Made by a program: the position numbers and the translations under genes
Notes under the pieces: model-generated
Seen by the model: only the letters and a program-made list of their open reading frames with translations
What the model was told of the DNA's origin: nothing
Database searches by the model: none
Source: Rufibacter radiotolerans
GTDB lineage: Bacteria > Bacteroidota > Bacteroidia > Cytophagales > Hymenobacteraceae
Direction of reading: 5' to 3'
DNA: 64,000 bases
Assembly: GCF_001078055.1 (NCBI RefSeq)
Contig: NZ_CP010777.1
Span: forward strand, 4,307,001 to 4,371,000
Shown here: one piece after another, positions 49,902 through 58,914 of the stretch
Layout: every line of letters starts with the position of its first letter
Numbering within the stretch: the stretch's first letter is position 1

Positions 49902-51491
49902 CTAGAATTGGATGGTGGTGGTTTCAATTTCCCAGTTGCTCCTGATCTCAAAAATTTCGGCTGGTAACACCACTGGTTCCGGTAATCTGCGGTCTTTTAA
50001 AGAGCCATTGTCCCATTTCCCGTTCCCGTTGGCGTCCACCAGAATGCGCAGTTGGTAGCTGCCGGGCTCCAGATCATTCCAAAGAATGGAGGTTCTGTTT
50101 TTCACCTCTTTCACTACCTGCCCCTGCCTAAGGAGCTGCACCAAGAAGTTCTTTTGTTTTGTGGACAGTTTTACCTGCAGGCTTCCGGTGGTGGCTTTGT
50201 CTGAAACGGTCAGCTTTTGGGTACTGGTGGCGTACCGGTCTCCAATGAAAGGAACCACTTTGGTAGAGTCCAGGGTAATAGTGATGTTCTTTTTGGCCTC
50301 CATAGGAAGTTTCACGGTGATCTCGGTGCCCGTTTGGTTTAGTTCCAGGTCTTTGGCGTCTTTGGTGGAAACAGTTTTAACAGAATCATAGACCAAGGTG
50401 ACGGCGCCCTGGGGCTGAAGGATCTTGGTGGGCACTTCAAATTGCAGCCTGAGGGTCTCACCGGGTTTAATGGAGGCGCCGTTGGCCACCGCAAAGCTGT
50501 TGTTCTTGCGGGGGGCACGGGTGCCGCTTAACCTAACGGCGATGGTATCTACCTTTATGTTATTGGCGCTATCCTGTACTTCTATTAACCATTTTTTCTC
50601 CTCGGGCTTGGCCGGGAACAGACGCAGGGTTTTCCCGCTGGCATCTAAAAGCCATTTAATCTCTTCACCTTTTTCAGCCCCTAACACAGTGGCTTTGGCC
50701 AGGCCCTCATTGTAGGTTACCTCATAGGTATTGGTGAAGCCCTTGCGGGAAATCACGTTTGGCCTGGTTACGTCCTGGGTGTGTAAGATTAGTTTTAGGT
50801 CTTTTACGGCGGGCTTTACCTGAATAGAATCTGCCAGGTAGGCAATAGATTCCTTTTCATTGTCATAGCGCAGGTTGTTGTTGGCCTCGGTGAGGGCGTA
50901 GATATGGTAGTTGCCTTCCTTTATATTAGTGAAGGTGAAATTTCCTGCGGAATCTGAGGAGGTGACATACAACGGTCTTCCCTTCGCTACCTGGGCGGTA
51001 TCATTGGCCCGGTACAAAAGCACGCTCGCTTCTTTTGGCGGGGTATTGCTGAAAAGATTGGCCACCCTACCAGTCACCCTACCTGAATCCAGAAAGCCGC
51101 CGGTGGCGAAGGTGATCACCAGGTTCTTGGCGGCATTTTTCTCCGTTACGTCTGTGATCCCTTTCCTGAAATTAAGGTTGTAGGTAGTGTTTTCCAGCCA
51201 AGGCTCCGTGAAAGTGATTTCAATGGTCTCGTTCTTTACTTTAGTCTTGTAAGTATTGTCCGTCAAGGGCGCGATGAGTAATTCCCGGGTCAAGTCCGGG
51301 GCCTGGATATCTTCATCGAAGGTGAGGATGATATTCTCGGGCTTTATATTGGTTTGGCCATTGTTTGGGGTACTGGAAATCAGTTTGGGCGCGGTTACGT
51401 CTCTGTCTCCGCCTTCGGGGCTGGCAATGCTGGCGCATCCTGCAAGGAACAAGGCTGCCCCGGTAAGGGCGTTTTTGATCTGTTTTTTCAT
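49902..51491 (-). CDS. Ig-like-domain lipoprotein, 529 aa
   Basis: A lipoprotein (lipobox FLAGC near residue 19), then an SbsA/Ig-like N-terminal domain (APKLISSTPNNGQTNIKPENIILTFDEDIQAP, LENTTYNLNFRKGITD) and a carboxypeptidase-regulatory-like segment (GRVTGRVANLFSN, NFTFTNIKEGNYHIYALTEAN). The C-terminal end (LRILVDANGNGKWDNGSLKDRRLPEPV) is typical of this Bacteroidota group. Function is unknown, but such proteins are cell-surface. A 32-bp palindrome sits just before the start. Confidence 0.85.
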   Translation of the reverse strand: MKKQIKNALTGAALFLAGCASIASPEGGDRDVTAPKLISSTPNNGQTNIKPENIILTFDEDIQAPDLTRELLIAPLTDNTYKTKVKNETIEITFTEPWLENTTYNLNFRKGITDVTEKNAAKNLVITFATGGFLDSGRVTGRVANLFSNTPPKEASVLLYRANDTAQVAKGRPLYVTSSDSAGNFTFTNIKEGNYHIYALTEANNNLRYDNEKESIAYLADSIQVKPAVKDLKLILHTQDVTRPNVISRKGFTNTYEVTYNEGLAKATVLGAEKGEEIKWLLDASGKTLRLFPAKPEEKKWLIEVQDSANNIKVDTIAVRLSGTRAPRKNNSFAVANGASIKPGETLRLQFEVPTKILQPQGAVTLVYDSVKTVSTKDAKDLELNQTGTEITVKLPMEAKKNITITLDSTKVVPFIGDRYATSTQKLTVSDKATTGSLQVKLSTKQKNFLVQLLRQGQVVKEVKNRTSILWNDLEPGSYQLRILVDANGNGKWDNGSLKDRRLPEPVVLPAEIFEIRSNWEIETTTIQF

Positions 51492-51509
51492 TTTTGGCTT
51501 TAAAATGGA

Positions 51510-51541
51510 AATGACCTTACAGTATACACTATAAGGTCATT
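51510..51541 (-). terminator. 32-bp near-perfect palindrome between methyltransferase and lipoprotein genes
   Basis: AATGACCTTA and TAAGGTCATT arms surround a near-palindromic centre AGTATACACT. It lies 20 bases after the methyltransferase stop and 19 before the lipoprotein ATG, so it could act as a terminator for the first gene or as an operator for the second. Confidence 0.6.
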
Positions 51542-51560
51542 GCTCTTTCTTTTCTATAGT

Positions 51561-52448
51561 TTATTTTTTCTGGGCAATAAATATCTGGCTGGAGTAGGAG
51601 TTCCCGTTATACGCGCCGTGCAGGTTAGACCTGAATCCGGTGAAGAAGGAACCCAGCATTTTGGTTTGGCCATGTTTATACTTTTCGCTCAAGATACTTA
51701 CGTAATAGGCGTCCCACTTCATAGGTAACACCTCCTTCAGGTCCAGGCGGTGTTTTTTCAGCAAGCGTTGCATGCTGGCTTTGTTGAAGTGGTATAAATG
51801 GCGGGGAACGTCATATGCCGCCCAATCTGCCCCGTATTTTTTAGCGTCGTAAGAATCGGCGTTGGGTACGGCAATCACAATATAGCCTCCCTTTTTGGTG
51901 GCGTTAACCAGCGTCTTTACCGTTTCATTCAGCTGATGGATATGCTCCAGCACATGCCAGAGCGTAATCACATCATATTCTTCCTGACCCAGTTCCTCTA
52001 AGGAGCCATGGAACACCGGCTTTCCCAGTTTTTCCTCGGTCTGCTGACGGGCTATTTCATTTGGTTCATACCCTTCTACCTGCCAACCTTGCTTCTGGCA
52101 GGCTTTGAGAAAGTACCCTACCCCACAGCCATAATCCAGAATCTTCCCTTTCTTACTCAGCCGGTTTACTAGATCTACCTTGTTCTTCACAGCCATGGAC
52201 CTAACCAAACGGTAGGTTTTATTGAAGAGACCTTTGCTGGTATCTGAGTGGGAAATGTATTCCTCAGATGCATAGTAAGGGCCAATACTTTCTTCGGGTG
52301 GGCGCGGGTTAGTGAACTTGAGTTGGCAATTAAGGCACTGTACTAGCACAAAGCTTTCCTGGGAAACGCTTTTGTCTTGTACTACCAGAAAATTTTTAAA
52401 CTCGGTTTTTGAACAAATGGGGCAATTATCTAGCCGTTCGTAGTTCAT
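51561..52448 (-). CDS. Class I SAM-dependent methyltransferase with N-terminal zinc-binding motif, 295 aa
   Basis: N-terminal CPICSKTEF and VQCLNCQLKF give C-x2-C pairs that could hold zinc. The Rossmann core has the SAM-binding glycine motif (KILDYGCGVGYFLKACQKQG), the acidic VEGYEPN, and LWHVLEHIHQL as the post-motif of family 23-type methyltransferases. The substrate is unknown, as in most members. It begins one base after the mnmG stop, so both may be co-transcribed. Confidence 0.88.
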   Translation of the reverse strand: MNYERLDNCPICSKTEFKNFLVVQDKSVSQESFVLVQCLNCQLKFTNPRPPEESIGPYYASEEYISHSDTSKGLFNKTYRLVRSMAVKNKVDLVNRLSKKGKILDYGCGVGYFLKACQKQGWQVEGYEPNEIARQQTEEKLGKPVFHGSLEELGQEEYDVITLWHVLEHIHQLNETVKTLVNATKKGGYIVIAVPNADSYDAKKYGADWAAYDVPRHLYHFNKASMQRLLKKHRLDLKEVLPMKWDAYYVSILSEKYKHGQTKMLGSFFTGFRSNLHGAYNGNSYSSQIFIAQKK

Positions 52449-52449
52449 T

Positions 52450-54312
52450 CTATTTTCCTAAATATACCATCAGGATGGAGATATCTGCGGGAGATACGCC
52501 ACTGATGCGCGATGCTTGTCCTAAGGTTTCCGGCTGTACCTTAAAGAGTTTCTCACGGGCCTCGTTTGAAAGCGCTGTGATTCCCTTATAGTCTAGCCGG
52601 CCTTTAATAATGTAGTTCTCCAGTTCCTCCATTTTAGAGGCCATCTGGTTTTCTTTGTCAATATAGCTCGCATATTTCAAAGAAATAACCGCTTGCTCCA
52701 GGCTGTCTGGTAAATATTTACCCAGGAACAGGTTCAGGCTTTCAGAAGACCGGAGTAAATGCTCCAGTTCCACGTTTGGCCGCTTTAGCAGATTACCCGC
52801 CTTGGCTCTCTCACTGATCGGTGCAGAATCCAGGGATAGCAGCATGGCGTTTACTTCTTCCGGCTCAATTCCCTTCTGCTGCAGGTACGCCAGTACTTCG
52901 GCGGTCTCTTCCCGCTTGCGGGTCACTTTCTGCAGGCGCTCCTCAGAGGCGAGACCCAGATGGTAGCCTTTCTCGGTTAACCGAAGATCGGCATTATCCT
53001 GACGGAGCAGGATGCGGTGCTCGGCGCGGGAGGTGAACATACGGTAAGGCTCCTCGGTGCCTTTGTTCACCAAGTCATCTATCAAAACACCTATGTAAGC
53101 CTCTGATCTTTTCAAGACAAACGGTTCTGCGTTATGCACCTTATTGTGGGCGTTAATTCCCGCCATAAGGCCCTGGCAGGCCGCTTCCTCATAACCCGTG
53201 GTACCGTTTATCTGCCCCGCAAAGTAGAGGTTTTCCACCAGCTTTGTTTCCAGGGTCAAGTTCAGTTGGGTTGGCGGGAAGAAGTCATATTCAATGGCGT
53301 AACCCGGACGGAACATCTTAGCATTCTCAAATCCCTGAATCTCGCGGAGGGCCTTTAACTGCACATCTTCCGGCAAGGAACTGGAGAAACCGTTCACGTA
53401 AACTTCCACGGTGTTCCAGCCTTCGGGCTCCACAAAGATCTGGTGACGGTCACGCTCTGCGAAGCGGTTGATCTTATCTTCAATAGACGGGCAGTAGCGG
53501 GGGCCCAGTCCCTGGATTCTTCCTTGGAACATAGGTGACTGCTCAAAGCCTGTTTTCAGGATATCATGAACCTTGGTATTGGTATAGGTAATGTAGCAGC
53601 TTCTCTGGTTGGTAAGGGCTGGCGTATCTGTGTAAGAGAATTTAGACGGATTCTCATCGCCTTTCTGCTCTTCCATGAGATCATAGTTGAGGCTACGGCC
53701 GTCTACACGAGGCGGGGTACCAGTTTTCATGCGGCCGGCCTCAAAGCCTAAACGTACTAGTTGCTCTGTGATACCTTTGGCAGATTTCTCAGCGGCTCTT
53801 CCTCCCCCTAGTTGTTTCTCCCCAATATGGATGATACCGTTCAGGAAAGTTCCGTTAGTAAGCACTACCGCCTTTCCTTTGATTTCAATACCTAAGCTGG
53901 TTTTCACACCGGTTACTTTTCCATCTTCTACCAGAAGTTCAGAAACCATCTCCTGCCAGAAATCAATATTAGGCGTTTGCTCCAAGGTAAGTCTCCACTC
54001 CTCAGCGAACCGCATGCGGTCGCTTTGGGCCCTGGGGCTCCACATGGCGGGGCCTTTTGACATATTGAGCATCCTGAACTGGATCATGGTTTTATCCGTG
54101 ATAACTCCGCTCATTCCGCCTAGGGCATCAACCTCCCGGACTATCTGCCCTTTGGCCACCCCACCCATGGCTGGGTTGCAGGACATTTGGGCAATAGTAT
54201 TCATGTTCATAGTTACGAGTAATACCTTCGATCCCATGGTGGCGGCCGCGTGTGCTGCTTCACAACCGGCATGTCCCGCCCCAACAACTATTACATCATA
54301 ATTTGTGAACAT
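52450..54312 (-). CDS. mnmG: tRNA uridine 5-carboxymethylaminomethyl modification enzyme MnmG (GidA), 620 aa
   Basis: With MnmE, it modifies uridine 34 of several tRNAs. The FAD dinucleotide motif VVGAGHAGCEAAHAAATMG is at the start, followed by MSCNPAMGGVAKGQIVREVDALGG, MLNMSKGPAMWSPRAQSDR, and the C-terminal part with LFLGKYLPDSLEQAV and SLKYASYIDKENQM. Length is normal (about 620). mnmG is classically origin-linked; here a parS site lies immediately upstream. It is part of a leftward operon with ybeY and the RsbW-like gene. Confidence 0.97.
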   Translation of the reverse strand: MFTNYDVIVVGAGHAGCEAAHAAATMGSKVLLVTMNMNTIAQMSCNPAMGGVAKGQIVREVDALGGMSGVITDKTMIQFRMLNMSKGPAMWSPRAQSDRMRFAEEWRLTLEQTPNIDFWQEMVSELLVEDGKVTGVKTSLGIEIKGKAVVLTNGTFLNGIIHIGEKQLGGGRAAEKSAKGITEQLVRLGFEAGRMKTGTPPRVDGRSLNYDLMEEQKGDENPSKFSYTDTPALTNQRSCYITYTNTKVHDILKTGFEQSPMFQGRIQGLGPRYCPSIEDKINRFAERDRHQIFVEPEGWNTVEVYVNGFSSSLPEDVQLKALREIQGFENAKMFRPGYAIEYDFFPPTQLNLTLETKLVENLYFAGQINGTTGYEEAACQGLMAGINAHNKVHNAEPFVLKRSEAYIGVLIDDLVNKGTEEPYRMFTSRAEHRILLRQDNADLRLTEKGYHLGLASEERLQKVTRKREETAEVLAYLQQKGIEPEEVNAMLLSLDSAPISERAKAGNLLKRPNVELEHLLRSSESLNLFLGKYLPDSLEQAVISLKYASYIDKENQMASKMEELENYIIKGRLDYKGITALSNEAREKLFKVQPETLGQASRISGVSPADISILMVYLGK

Positions 54313-54329
54313 AATGTGGATTAGTGTGA

Positions 54330-54345
54330 TGTTTCACGTGAAACA
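54330..54345. other. Perfect parS site
   Basis: TGTTTCACGTGAAACA is the canonical 16-bp ParB-binding palindrome with no mismatch. It lies in the 70-bp gap between ybeY and mnmG, 18 bases before the mnmG ATG. parS sites cluster within the origin region of most chromosomes, so the position is informative about map location. Confidence 0.92.
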
Positions 54346-54382
54346 TTGTTGATAAGTGAGGTAAAACTAAAGAAAGCTGTGT

Positions 54383-54814
54383 TTAAAACTTTATAAGGGC
54401 TAAACACTCTTCTTCTTTAGATTGCATTATTGCTTGCTTTTCGGGGGTTTTATCATCAAAACCAAGTAAATGGAGTAAACCATGTGCCATTACCCTATGC
54501 AACTCTTTTTCTATTGGTGTGTTGAAAGTAGTGGCGTTGTCCACAATACGGTCTATACTAATGAAAACATCACCTTCAATAACTCCTTCTATATCGGAAT
54601 TATCAAAGGTGATGACATCAGTGAGAGTATCATGATCTAAGTATTCTACATTCATCTGATGAAGATATTCATCGGAACAAAAAATGTAGTTCAAAGATTC
54701 TACTTCGAAGGAATATTCTGAAATAATCTCAAAAAGCCACTCCTTGACTTTTGTTTCGTTCTTTACTTCAAAGTCTACCTCTTCGGTAAAGAACTCAATT
54801 GGCAGTTCCTGCAT
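54383..54814 (-). CDS. ybeY: Endoribonuclease YbeY, 143 aa
   Basis: A UPF0054 metalloprotein needed for 16S rRNA maturation and ribosome quality control. The metal-site segment reads HRVMAHGLLHLLGFDDKT; in the E. coli protein the third ligand of H-x3-H-x5-LGYDH is His, and here the last position is Asp. DTLTDVITFDNSDIEGVIEGDVFISIDR is the second family signature. ATG 54814 (MQELPIEFF) is preferred over a TTG at 54820. It overlaps the upstream RsbW-like gene by about 20 bases. Confidence 0.93.
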   Translation of the reverse strand: MQELPIEFFTEEVDFEVKNETKVKEWLFEIISEYSFEVESLNYIFCSDEYLHQMNVEYLDHDTLTDVITFDNSDIEGVIEGDVFISIDRIVDNATTFNTPIEKELHRVMAHGLLHLLGFDDKTPEKQAIMQSKEEECLALIKF

Positions 54815-55214
54815 TCTCAATATTAAAGGTTAAGGAAACGGTGCGGCCGTTATTGCTGAAGGTAACGTCATCACAGAGGTTGCGCATTAAGAAGATGCCA
54901 CGTCCGCCGGGGTTCTCCAGGTTTTCAGGGGCAGTAGGATCGCTTAGAGAGTTAGGGTCAAAGCCACTTCCCTCATCTTCTATCTCAAAGCGTAGTTGGT
55001 TGGGCTCTACAAAAAGAGAAAGATAGACGTTCTTATCTTTATCAAACTTGTTACCGTGTCTAATGGCGTTGTTCACAGATTCCGTCACGGCAACCATAAT
55101 ATTACCATAGATATCATCTTCAATCTGGAACTTCTCCCGGGAGTTGTCAATGAAGCTCTCCACGATACGGATATTCTCAATGATAGAAGGAATCTGAATT
55201 TTTACTTGATTCAT
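54795..55214 (-). CDS. RsbW/SpoIIAB-like serine kinase (HATPase_c_2), 139 aa
   Basis: A GHKL ATPase domain without other modules. N-box NAIRHGNKFDKD near residue 49, G1 box DEGSGFDP and G2 box GRGIFLMRNLCDD are all present. Such stand-alone domains are anti-sigma kinases in Firmicutes; in Bacteroidota they are thought to work in partner-switching or stress pathways. No anti-anti-sigma (STAS) or RsbU-type phosphatase gene lies in the window. It leads an operon with ybeY and mnmG. Confidence 0.88.
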   Translation of the reverse strand: MNQVKIQIPSIIENIRIVESFIDNSREKFQIEDDIYGNIMVAVTESVNNAIRHGNKFDKDKNVYLSLFVEPNQLRFEIEDEGSGFDPNSLSDPTAPENLENPGGRGIFLMRNLCDDVTFSNNGRTVSLTFNIENAGTAN

Positions 55215-55242
55215 AATATGTATACTATATCTGAAATGTCTG

Positions 55243-55250
55243 CAAATCTA
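55243..55250 (-). promoter_or_regulatory. Promoter -7 element of the RsbW-like/ybeY/mnmG operon
   Basis: The minus strand reads TAGATTTG, an exact TAnnTTTG match, 29 bases before the ATG; it overlaps the stop codon of the DUF4175 gene. Confidence 0.55.
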
Positions 55251-58200
55251 ATAACCTAATTGCTTAAAATAAGCATCTACCTGTTTTTTATAATAAGGAG
55301 TTAGTGCAGGTAGGTTCTGACGGAGCGTTTCTGTCTGCTGTTTTTGCCTTTCCTGGTACTTTTGAAGCGATGGCGGAATGCGGGCGGGCAAATCCTTAGC
55401 GGTATTGGCTTCCCTTTTTTCATCCAGATCGCGCTCATTAGCGGCCTTCTCAGCTTGCAGCAGACGCGTCAGAATCTCTTTCTGCCGCATCATGGTCTGC
55501 TCCGTAAGACGTTTATTAACGAGATCAGTTTCGGTTTGTTCCATGAGCTTACTCAAATTACTGAGTTTCTCCCCTCCTTCTTTGCCCCCCGGGGCACCCG
55601 GCGACGGGGCCAGGTCTTTCATGGCGTTGCGCAGCATTTCCTGCTGGGCAGCCAGCCGGGCCAGTTGCTCAGACAGTTCTTTGCCGCTTTTGCCGCTCTG
55701 TTGCAGTTGCTGAATCTGCTCATTGAGCTGTTGCTGCATCTGCCCCATCTTGCCGGGCTGGTTTTTGCCGTTCTTGCCTTTGCCTTTCTTTTTGCCGGGC
55801 CCGCTTTGCTGCATGGCCATCATGGCCTGTTGCATCTGCTTCTGCACATCGCTTAGCATAAGCGCCAGGTTGTTCATGGAGGTCATGGCCAATTGCTGAT
55901 GGTTTCCGGTCTTGCCCAGGTTCCGTTCTTTGATGGACTCAGAGCTTTTGCTCATCTGTTCCTCCATGGCACCTACCTCACGGGTCACAAAGGACTCTAT
56001 CTGAGGGACGCGTTTGGCCAGGGATAAAAGGCTGTCTTCAATGATGGTGGCGTCATCTGATAGTTTAAGCTGCTGTTGGGCCAGGCCAATGAACCGGGGG
56101 TCTGTCTGCTGCACCGCCCTGAAGTCTTTCATTAGCTTCTCCTGGTCAAAGGAAAGCGTTACCAGGTTTTCCAGGATGTCACGCAGGTGGTCCAAGTTTT
56201 CCTGCATCTGCTGCATATCGCCGCCCATTTCTTGGCTTTGCATCTGCTGGGCCAACTGCTTCATTTTCTGGGCCGCCGCTTTCTGCGATTGGCTTGCTTT
56301 CTGGTTCTTGCCTTTCTGCATAGATTCCTGGGCGTTCTCCTGCTCCTGCTCAATCTGTTCCTCGGTCTGGTCGGTGTCAGGTATGTTCTCGGGGTTCTCC
56401 AGTTCCTTGTTCAGCTTCTCGGCTTCCTTCAGATCTTCCTGCATCTGCTTGAATTCCTCTTGCAGGGCTTTTTGCTCCTGCTGCAGGCCCTGATCTGCTT
56501 TTTCTTTCTGCTCTGCTGTCTTTTTACCCAGGTCTTCCTGCTTTTTAGACAGCTCGTCCAGCTTCTGTAAGGCGTTGTCCAGTTTTTGCTCTACCTGAAG
56601 CTGTTTGAACATCTCCAGCAGGCGGTCCAGCTCTTTCTGGAGGTTATCTTCCTTGTTATTAAGTTTGTCCAGCAGGGGTTGTATCTGGGCCGGGTCTGGC
56701 TGTTTCTGTTGGAGCAGTTTCTCCAGTTGCTCGTACAGCTTCTTGGTTTCCTCGTCCAGGAGCTGGTCCATCATCTTCTGGAGCTGCTCTCGTTTTTCGG
56801 CTAGTTTCTCGTTTTGGGGCGAAAAACGTTCTTGCTGCTGATTCAGCTGCTCGTTCATCTTCTTCATGGCCTCCAGATCCTCCTGTAGCGCCTTTTTCTT
56901 TTCTGCCAGTTCCTGTAGGGCTTTTTTGTCCTGGTAAGACAGTTCTTTCTTCAATTTGGTCTTGTCCTCGTTCTGCTCCAGGGACTTTTTCAGCTCCTCG
57001 GCTTTGGTGAGAGATGATTTCATCTGGGACTGTACCTGCTGCGAGGTCTCCTCAATGGATTTGCGGAGCTCAGACGGGTCTGGGTACTTGAAAATGAAGG
57101 TAGACGTACGGGCACTCTTAGGCTGCGGCACCTGGTCATTGTCTGTCACCTGCACGTAGTACTCCAGTTTGTCGCCGGGCTGCAGGTTAAAGGGTTTCAG
57201 GTTAAGCTGGTAGAAGTAAGACTGCGTGGCTAGGGAACCACTGAAGGGCAGCCCAACCGTCCTATACCCGCCGCCGGTTTGGTTGCCTTTGAGCACGCGG
57301 TAATGCAGCGCCAGCCGACTGAAACCATAGTCATCTGAAATGGTACCCCCTACTACCAAATAAGAGTATAGCACCGAGTCTTTGAATTGCTCCAACGTGA
57401 TCTCAGGGGTCTGGTCCGGGATAACGGTCACCTGGTGCGAGATTTGCTCCTTGTTCTCAGAGTACCGGTTCTTGAGGTGCATGCTGTAGGGTTGGCTCTG
57501 CAGGAAGGTTTTACGGACTACATATTCCTCATCATCCGCCTCGGCTTTCACGGTTTGGGCGGGAGCATGGAACTGGAGCCAGAGCGAGTCGGCGTTATCG
57601 GCGGCCAGGCGCCAGGTTACCTGAGTCCCCTCCGGAACGGTCAAATCTCCGGTATTGTCCAGCATTTCAGCAGGCTTGCGGGTATAGGCAGGGTATTTCA
57701 GCTCGGCCCTTAAGGCCCGAAGCATGGGGCGGGCCACCACGTTTAAATGGTTAGAACCTGAGTAAAAGCCAGCACCGGTCAACTGAAAGTCCACGGGCTC
57801 CTGCACTTGCTTGAACTCATAGACATAGGTATTCTCCCCGGTTTGCTTAAGCGGCAGTACCCGCCCGTCTAGCACCAAGGCCACTTCCTCCGGGATGGAT
57901 CTGCCTTCAATGGTCACCTTCAGCTCAAAGTCCTCGCCTTTGAAGGCCTGCAGGGACTTGTTCTCAATCTTAAACTCAAAGGGAGCCTTGGGGGTGTAAT
58001 GGCGCTTGAAATGGATGATCCGTTCGGTGCCCTGCACAAAGAGAGCCGGGTAAATAAAGGCGAGCACTAAAACCAAAGACAACGGCAGCAGCAGGTATTT
58101 GAAGTACGAGCGGTTCTGGGCGAGCTTAATACGTTCCGGAAAGCGGTAACCCGCCAGTTCTTCAGAGCGCTGCTCCACGCTGGCGGCCACCAAATCATTG

Positions 58201-58568
58201 GTCAGGGCCACGTTCTTGAGTTGCAGCAAATTCAGGAGCCGGTCCTGGATCTCGGGGAAGTACTGCGACACTTGCCGGGCCGCCTGCTCATCTGAGAGCA
58301 GCTTTTTAAGGTTAGCCAGCGCCAGAAGGGGCGTCCAAAGCCACCTGATAACGGCAAAGGCGCTAATGGCCAAGAAAGAGAAAAGCAGAAAAGCCCGTAC
58401 TTTTGGCTGGAAGTAAAAGAAATACTCTAAAACGGTAATGAGCAGGAAGGAAGACAGTAGCAGCCCTATAGTGAGCAAAGCACCTTTGAAAAGCAGGTTC
58501 AGATAGAACTTGCGCTTGAACGCCTGAAGCTGCTGTAAAACTGAATCTAAAGAACCGGCAGCCCGCAT
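55248..58568 (-). CDS. DUF4175 family membrane protein with long coiled coil, 1106 aa
   Basis: Two N-terminal hydrophobic segments (FYLNLLFKGALLTIGLLL, then KVRAFLLFSFLAISAFAVIRW) lead into a periplasmic domain with beta repeats (LYPAYTRKPAEML-like parts, ITLEQFKDSVLYSYLVVGG). The C-terminal 550 or so residues are a Glu/Gln/Lys-rich coiled coil with repeats of LQ and QM (QQQEKADQGLQQEQKALQ-type). The family is confined to Bacteroidota and a few relatives; function is unknown. ATG 58568 (MRAAGSLDSVLQQL) is chosen over TTG 58622. It is followed by the RsbW-like gene. Confidence 0.85.
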   Translation of the reverse strand: MRAAGSLDSVLQQLQAFKRKFYLNLLFKGALLTIGLLLSSFLLITVLEYFFYFQPKVRAFLLFSFLAISAFAVIRWLWTPLLALANLKKLLSDEQAARQVSQYFPEIQDRLLNLLQLKNVALTNDLVAASVEQRSEELAGYRFPERIKLAQNRSYFKYLLLPLSLVLVLAFIYPALFVQGTERIIHFKRHYTPKAPFEFKIENKSLQAFKGEDFELKVTIEGRSIPEEVALVLDGRVLPLKQTGENTYVYEFKQVQEPVDFQLTGAGFYSGSNHLNVVARPMLRALRAELKYPAYTRKPAEMLDNTGDLTVPEGTQVTWRLAADNADSLWLQFHAPAQTVKAEADDEEYVVRKTFLQSQPYSMHLKNRYSENKEQISHQVTVIPDQTPEITLEQFKDSVLYSYLVVGGTISDDYGFSRLALHYRVLKGNQTGGGYRTVGLPFSGSLATQSYFYQLNLKPFNLQPGDKLEYYVQVTDNDQVPQPKSARTSTFIFKYPDPSELRKSIEETSQQVQSQMKSSLTKAEELKKSLEQNEDKTKLKKELSYQDKKALQELAEKKKALQEDLEAMKKMNEQLNQQQERFSPQNEKLAEKREQLQKMMDQLLDEETKKLYEQLEKLLQQKQPDPAQIQPLLDKLNNKEDNLQKELDRLLEMFKQLQVEQKLDNALQKLDELSKKQEDLGKKTAEQKEKADQGLQQEQKALQEEFKQMQEDLKEAEKLNKELENPENIPDTDQTEEQIEQEQENAQESMQKGKNQKASQSQKAAAQKMKQLAQQMQSQEMGGDMQQMQENLDHLRDILENLVTLSFDQEKLMKDFRAVQQTDPRFIGLAQQQLKLSDDATIIEDSLLSLAKRVPQIESFVTREVGAMEEQMSKSSESIKERNLGKTGNHQQLAMTSMNNLALMLSDVQKQMQQAMMAMQQSGPGKKKGKGKNGKNQPGKMGQMQQQLNEQIQQLQQSGKSGKELSEQLARLAAQQEMLRNAMKDLAPSPGAPGGKEGGEKLSNLSKLMEQTETDLVNKRLTEQTMMRQKEILTRLLQAEKAANERDLDEKREANTAKDLPARIPPSLQKYQERQKQQTETLRQNLPALTPYYKKQVDAYFKQLGY

Positions 58569-58724
58569 ACTTATTAATAGAGATAAAGAGGTAAGTAGGA
58601 GACAGGAACGCAGCAAGAGCAAGTACGAACCGTTTCCTTGCCTTTCATACGTAATTAGGTAGTAGAGTATTAACTCTTTTGCTCACTAATTTATTGTTAA
58701 TTCTCTGGATTGGAAGTAAACACC

Positions 58725-58764
58725 GCGTTTTGCAGCTGTTTTTCAGAAAATAGCCTCAAAACAC
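58725..58764. repeat. Dispersed palindrome (family A), copy 23
   Basis: GCGTTTTGCAGCTGTTTTT with AAAATAGCCTCAAAACAC. Confidence 0.8.
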
Positions 58765-58850
58765 TCCACCGTAAGATATCTTAAGAGTAAAAATGAATGA
58801 GGCGCACCTCATTACTAGGTGCCTGGTCTCTAATGAAAGTAGAAAAGCAA

Positions 58851-58896
58851 AAAGCGTTTTGGAGCCGTTTTCGTAAAAACAGCCCCAAAACGCTTT
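58851..58896 (-). terminator. Family A palindrome acting as terminator of xth
   Basis: AAAGCGTTTTGGAGCCGTTTT and AAACAGCCCCAAAACGCTTT; on the minus strand the stem is followed by TTTTT. It follows the xth stop by 18 bases. Confidence 0.8.
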
Positions 58897-58914
58897 CTAA
58901 TTAAAAAGTAAAGT

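Larger units (their letters stand above)
58569..58914. other. Spacer between DUF4175 and xth genes
   Basis: Contains two family A palindromes (58725, 58851) and otherwise only AT-rich sequence. A promoter of the DUF4175 gene should be here but no clear box is visible. Confidence 0.4.
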
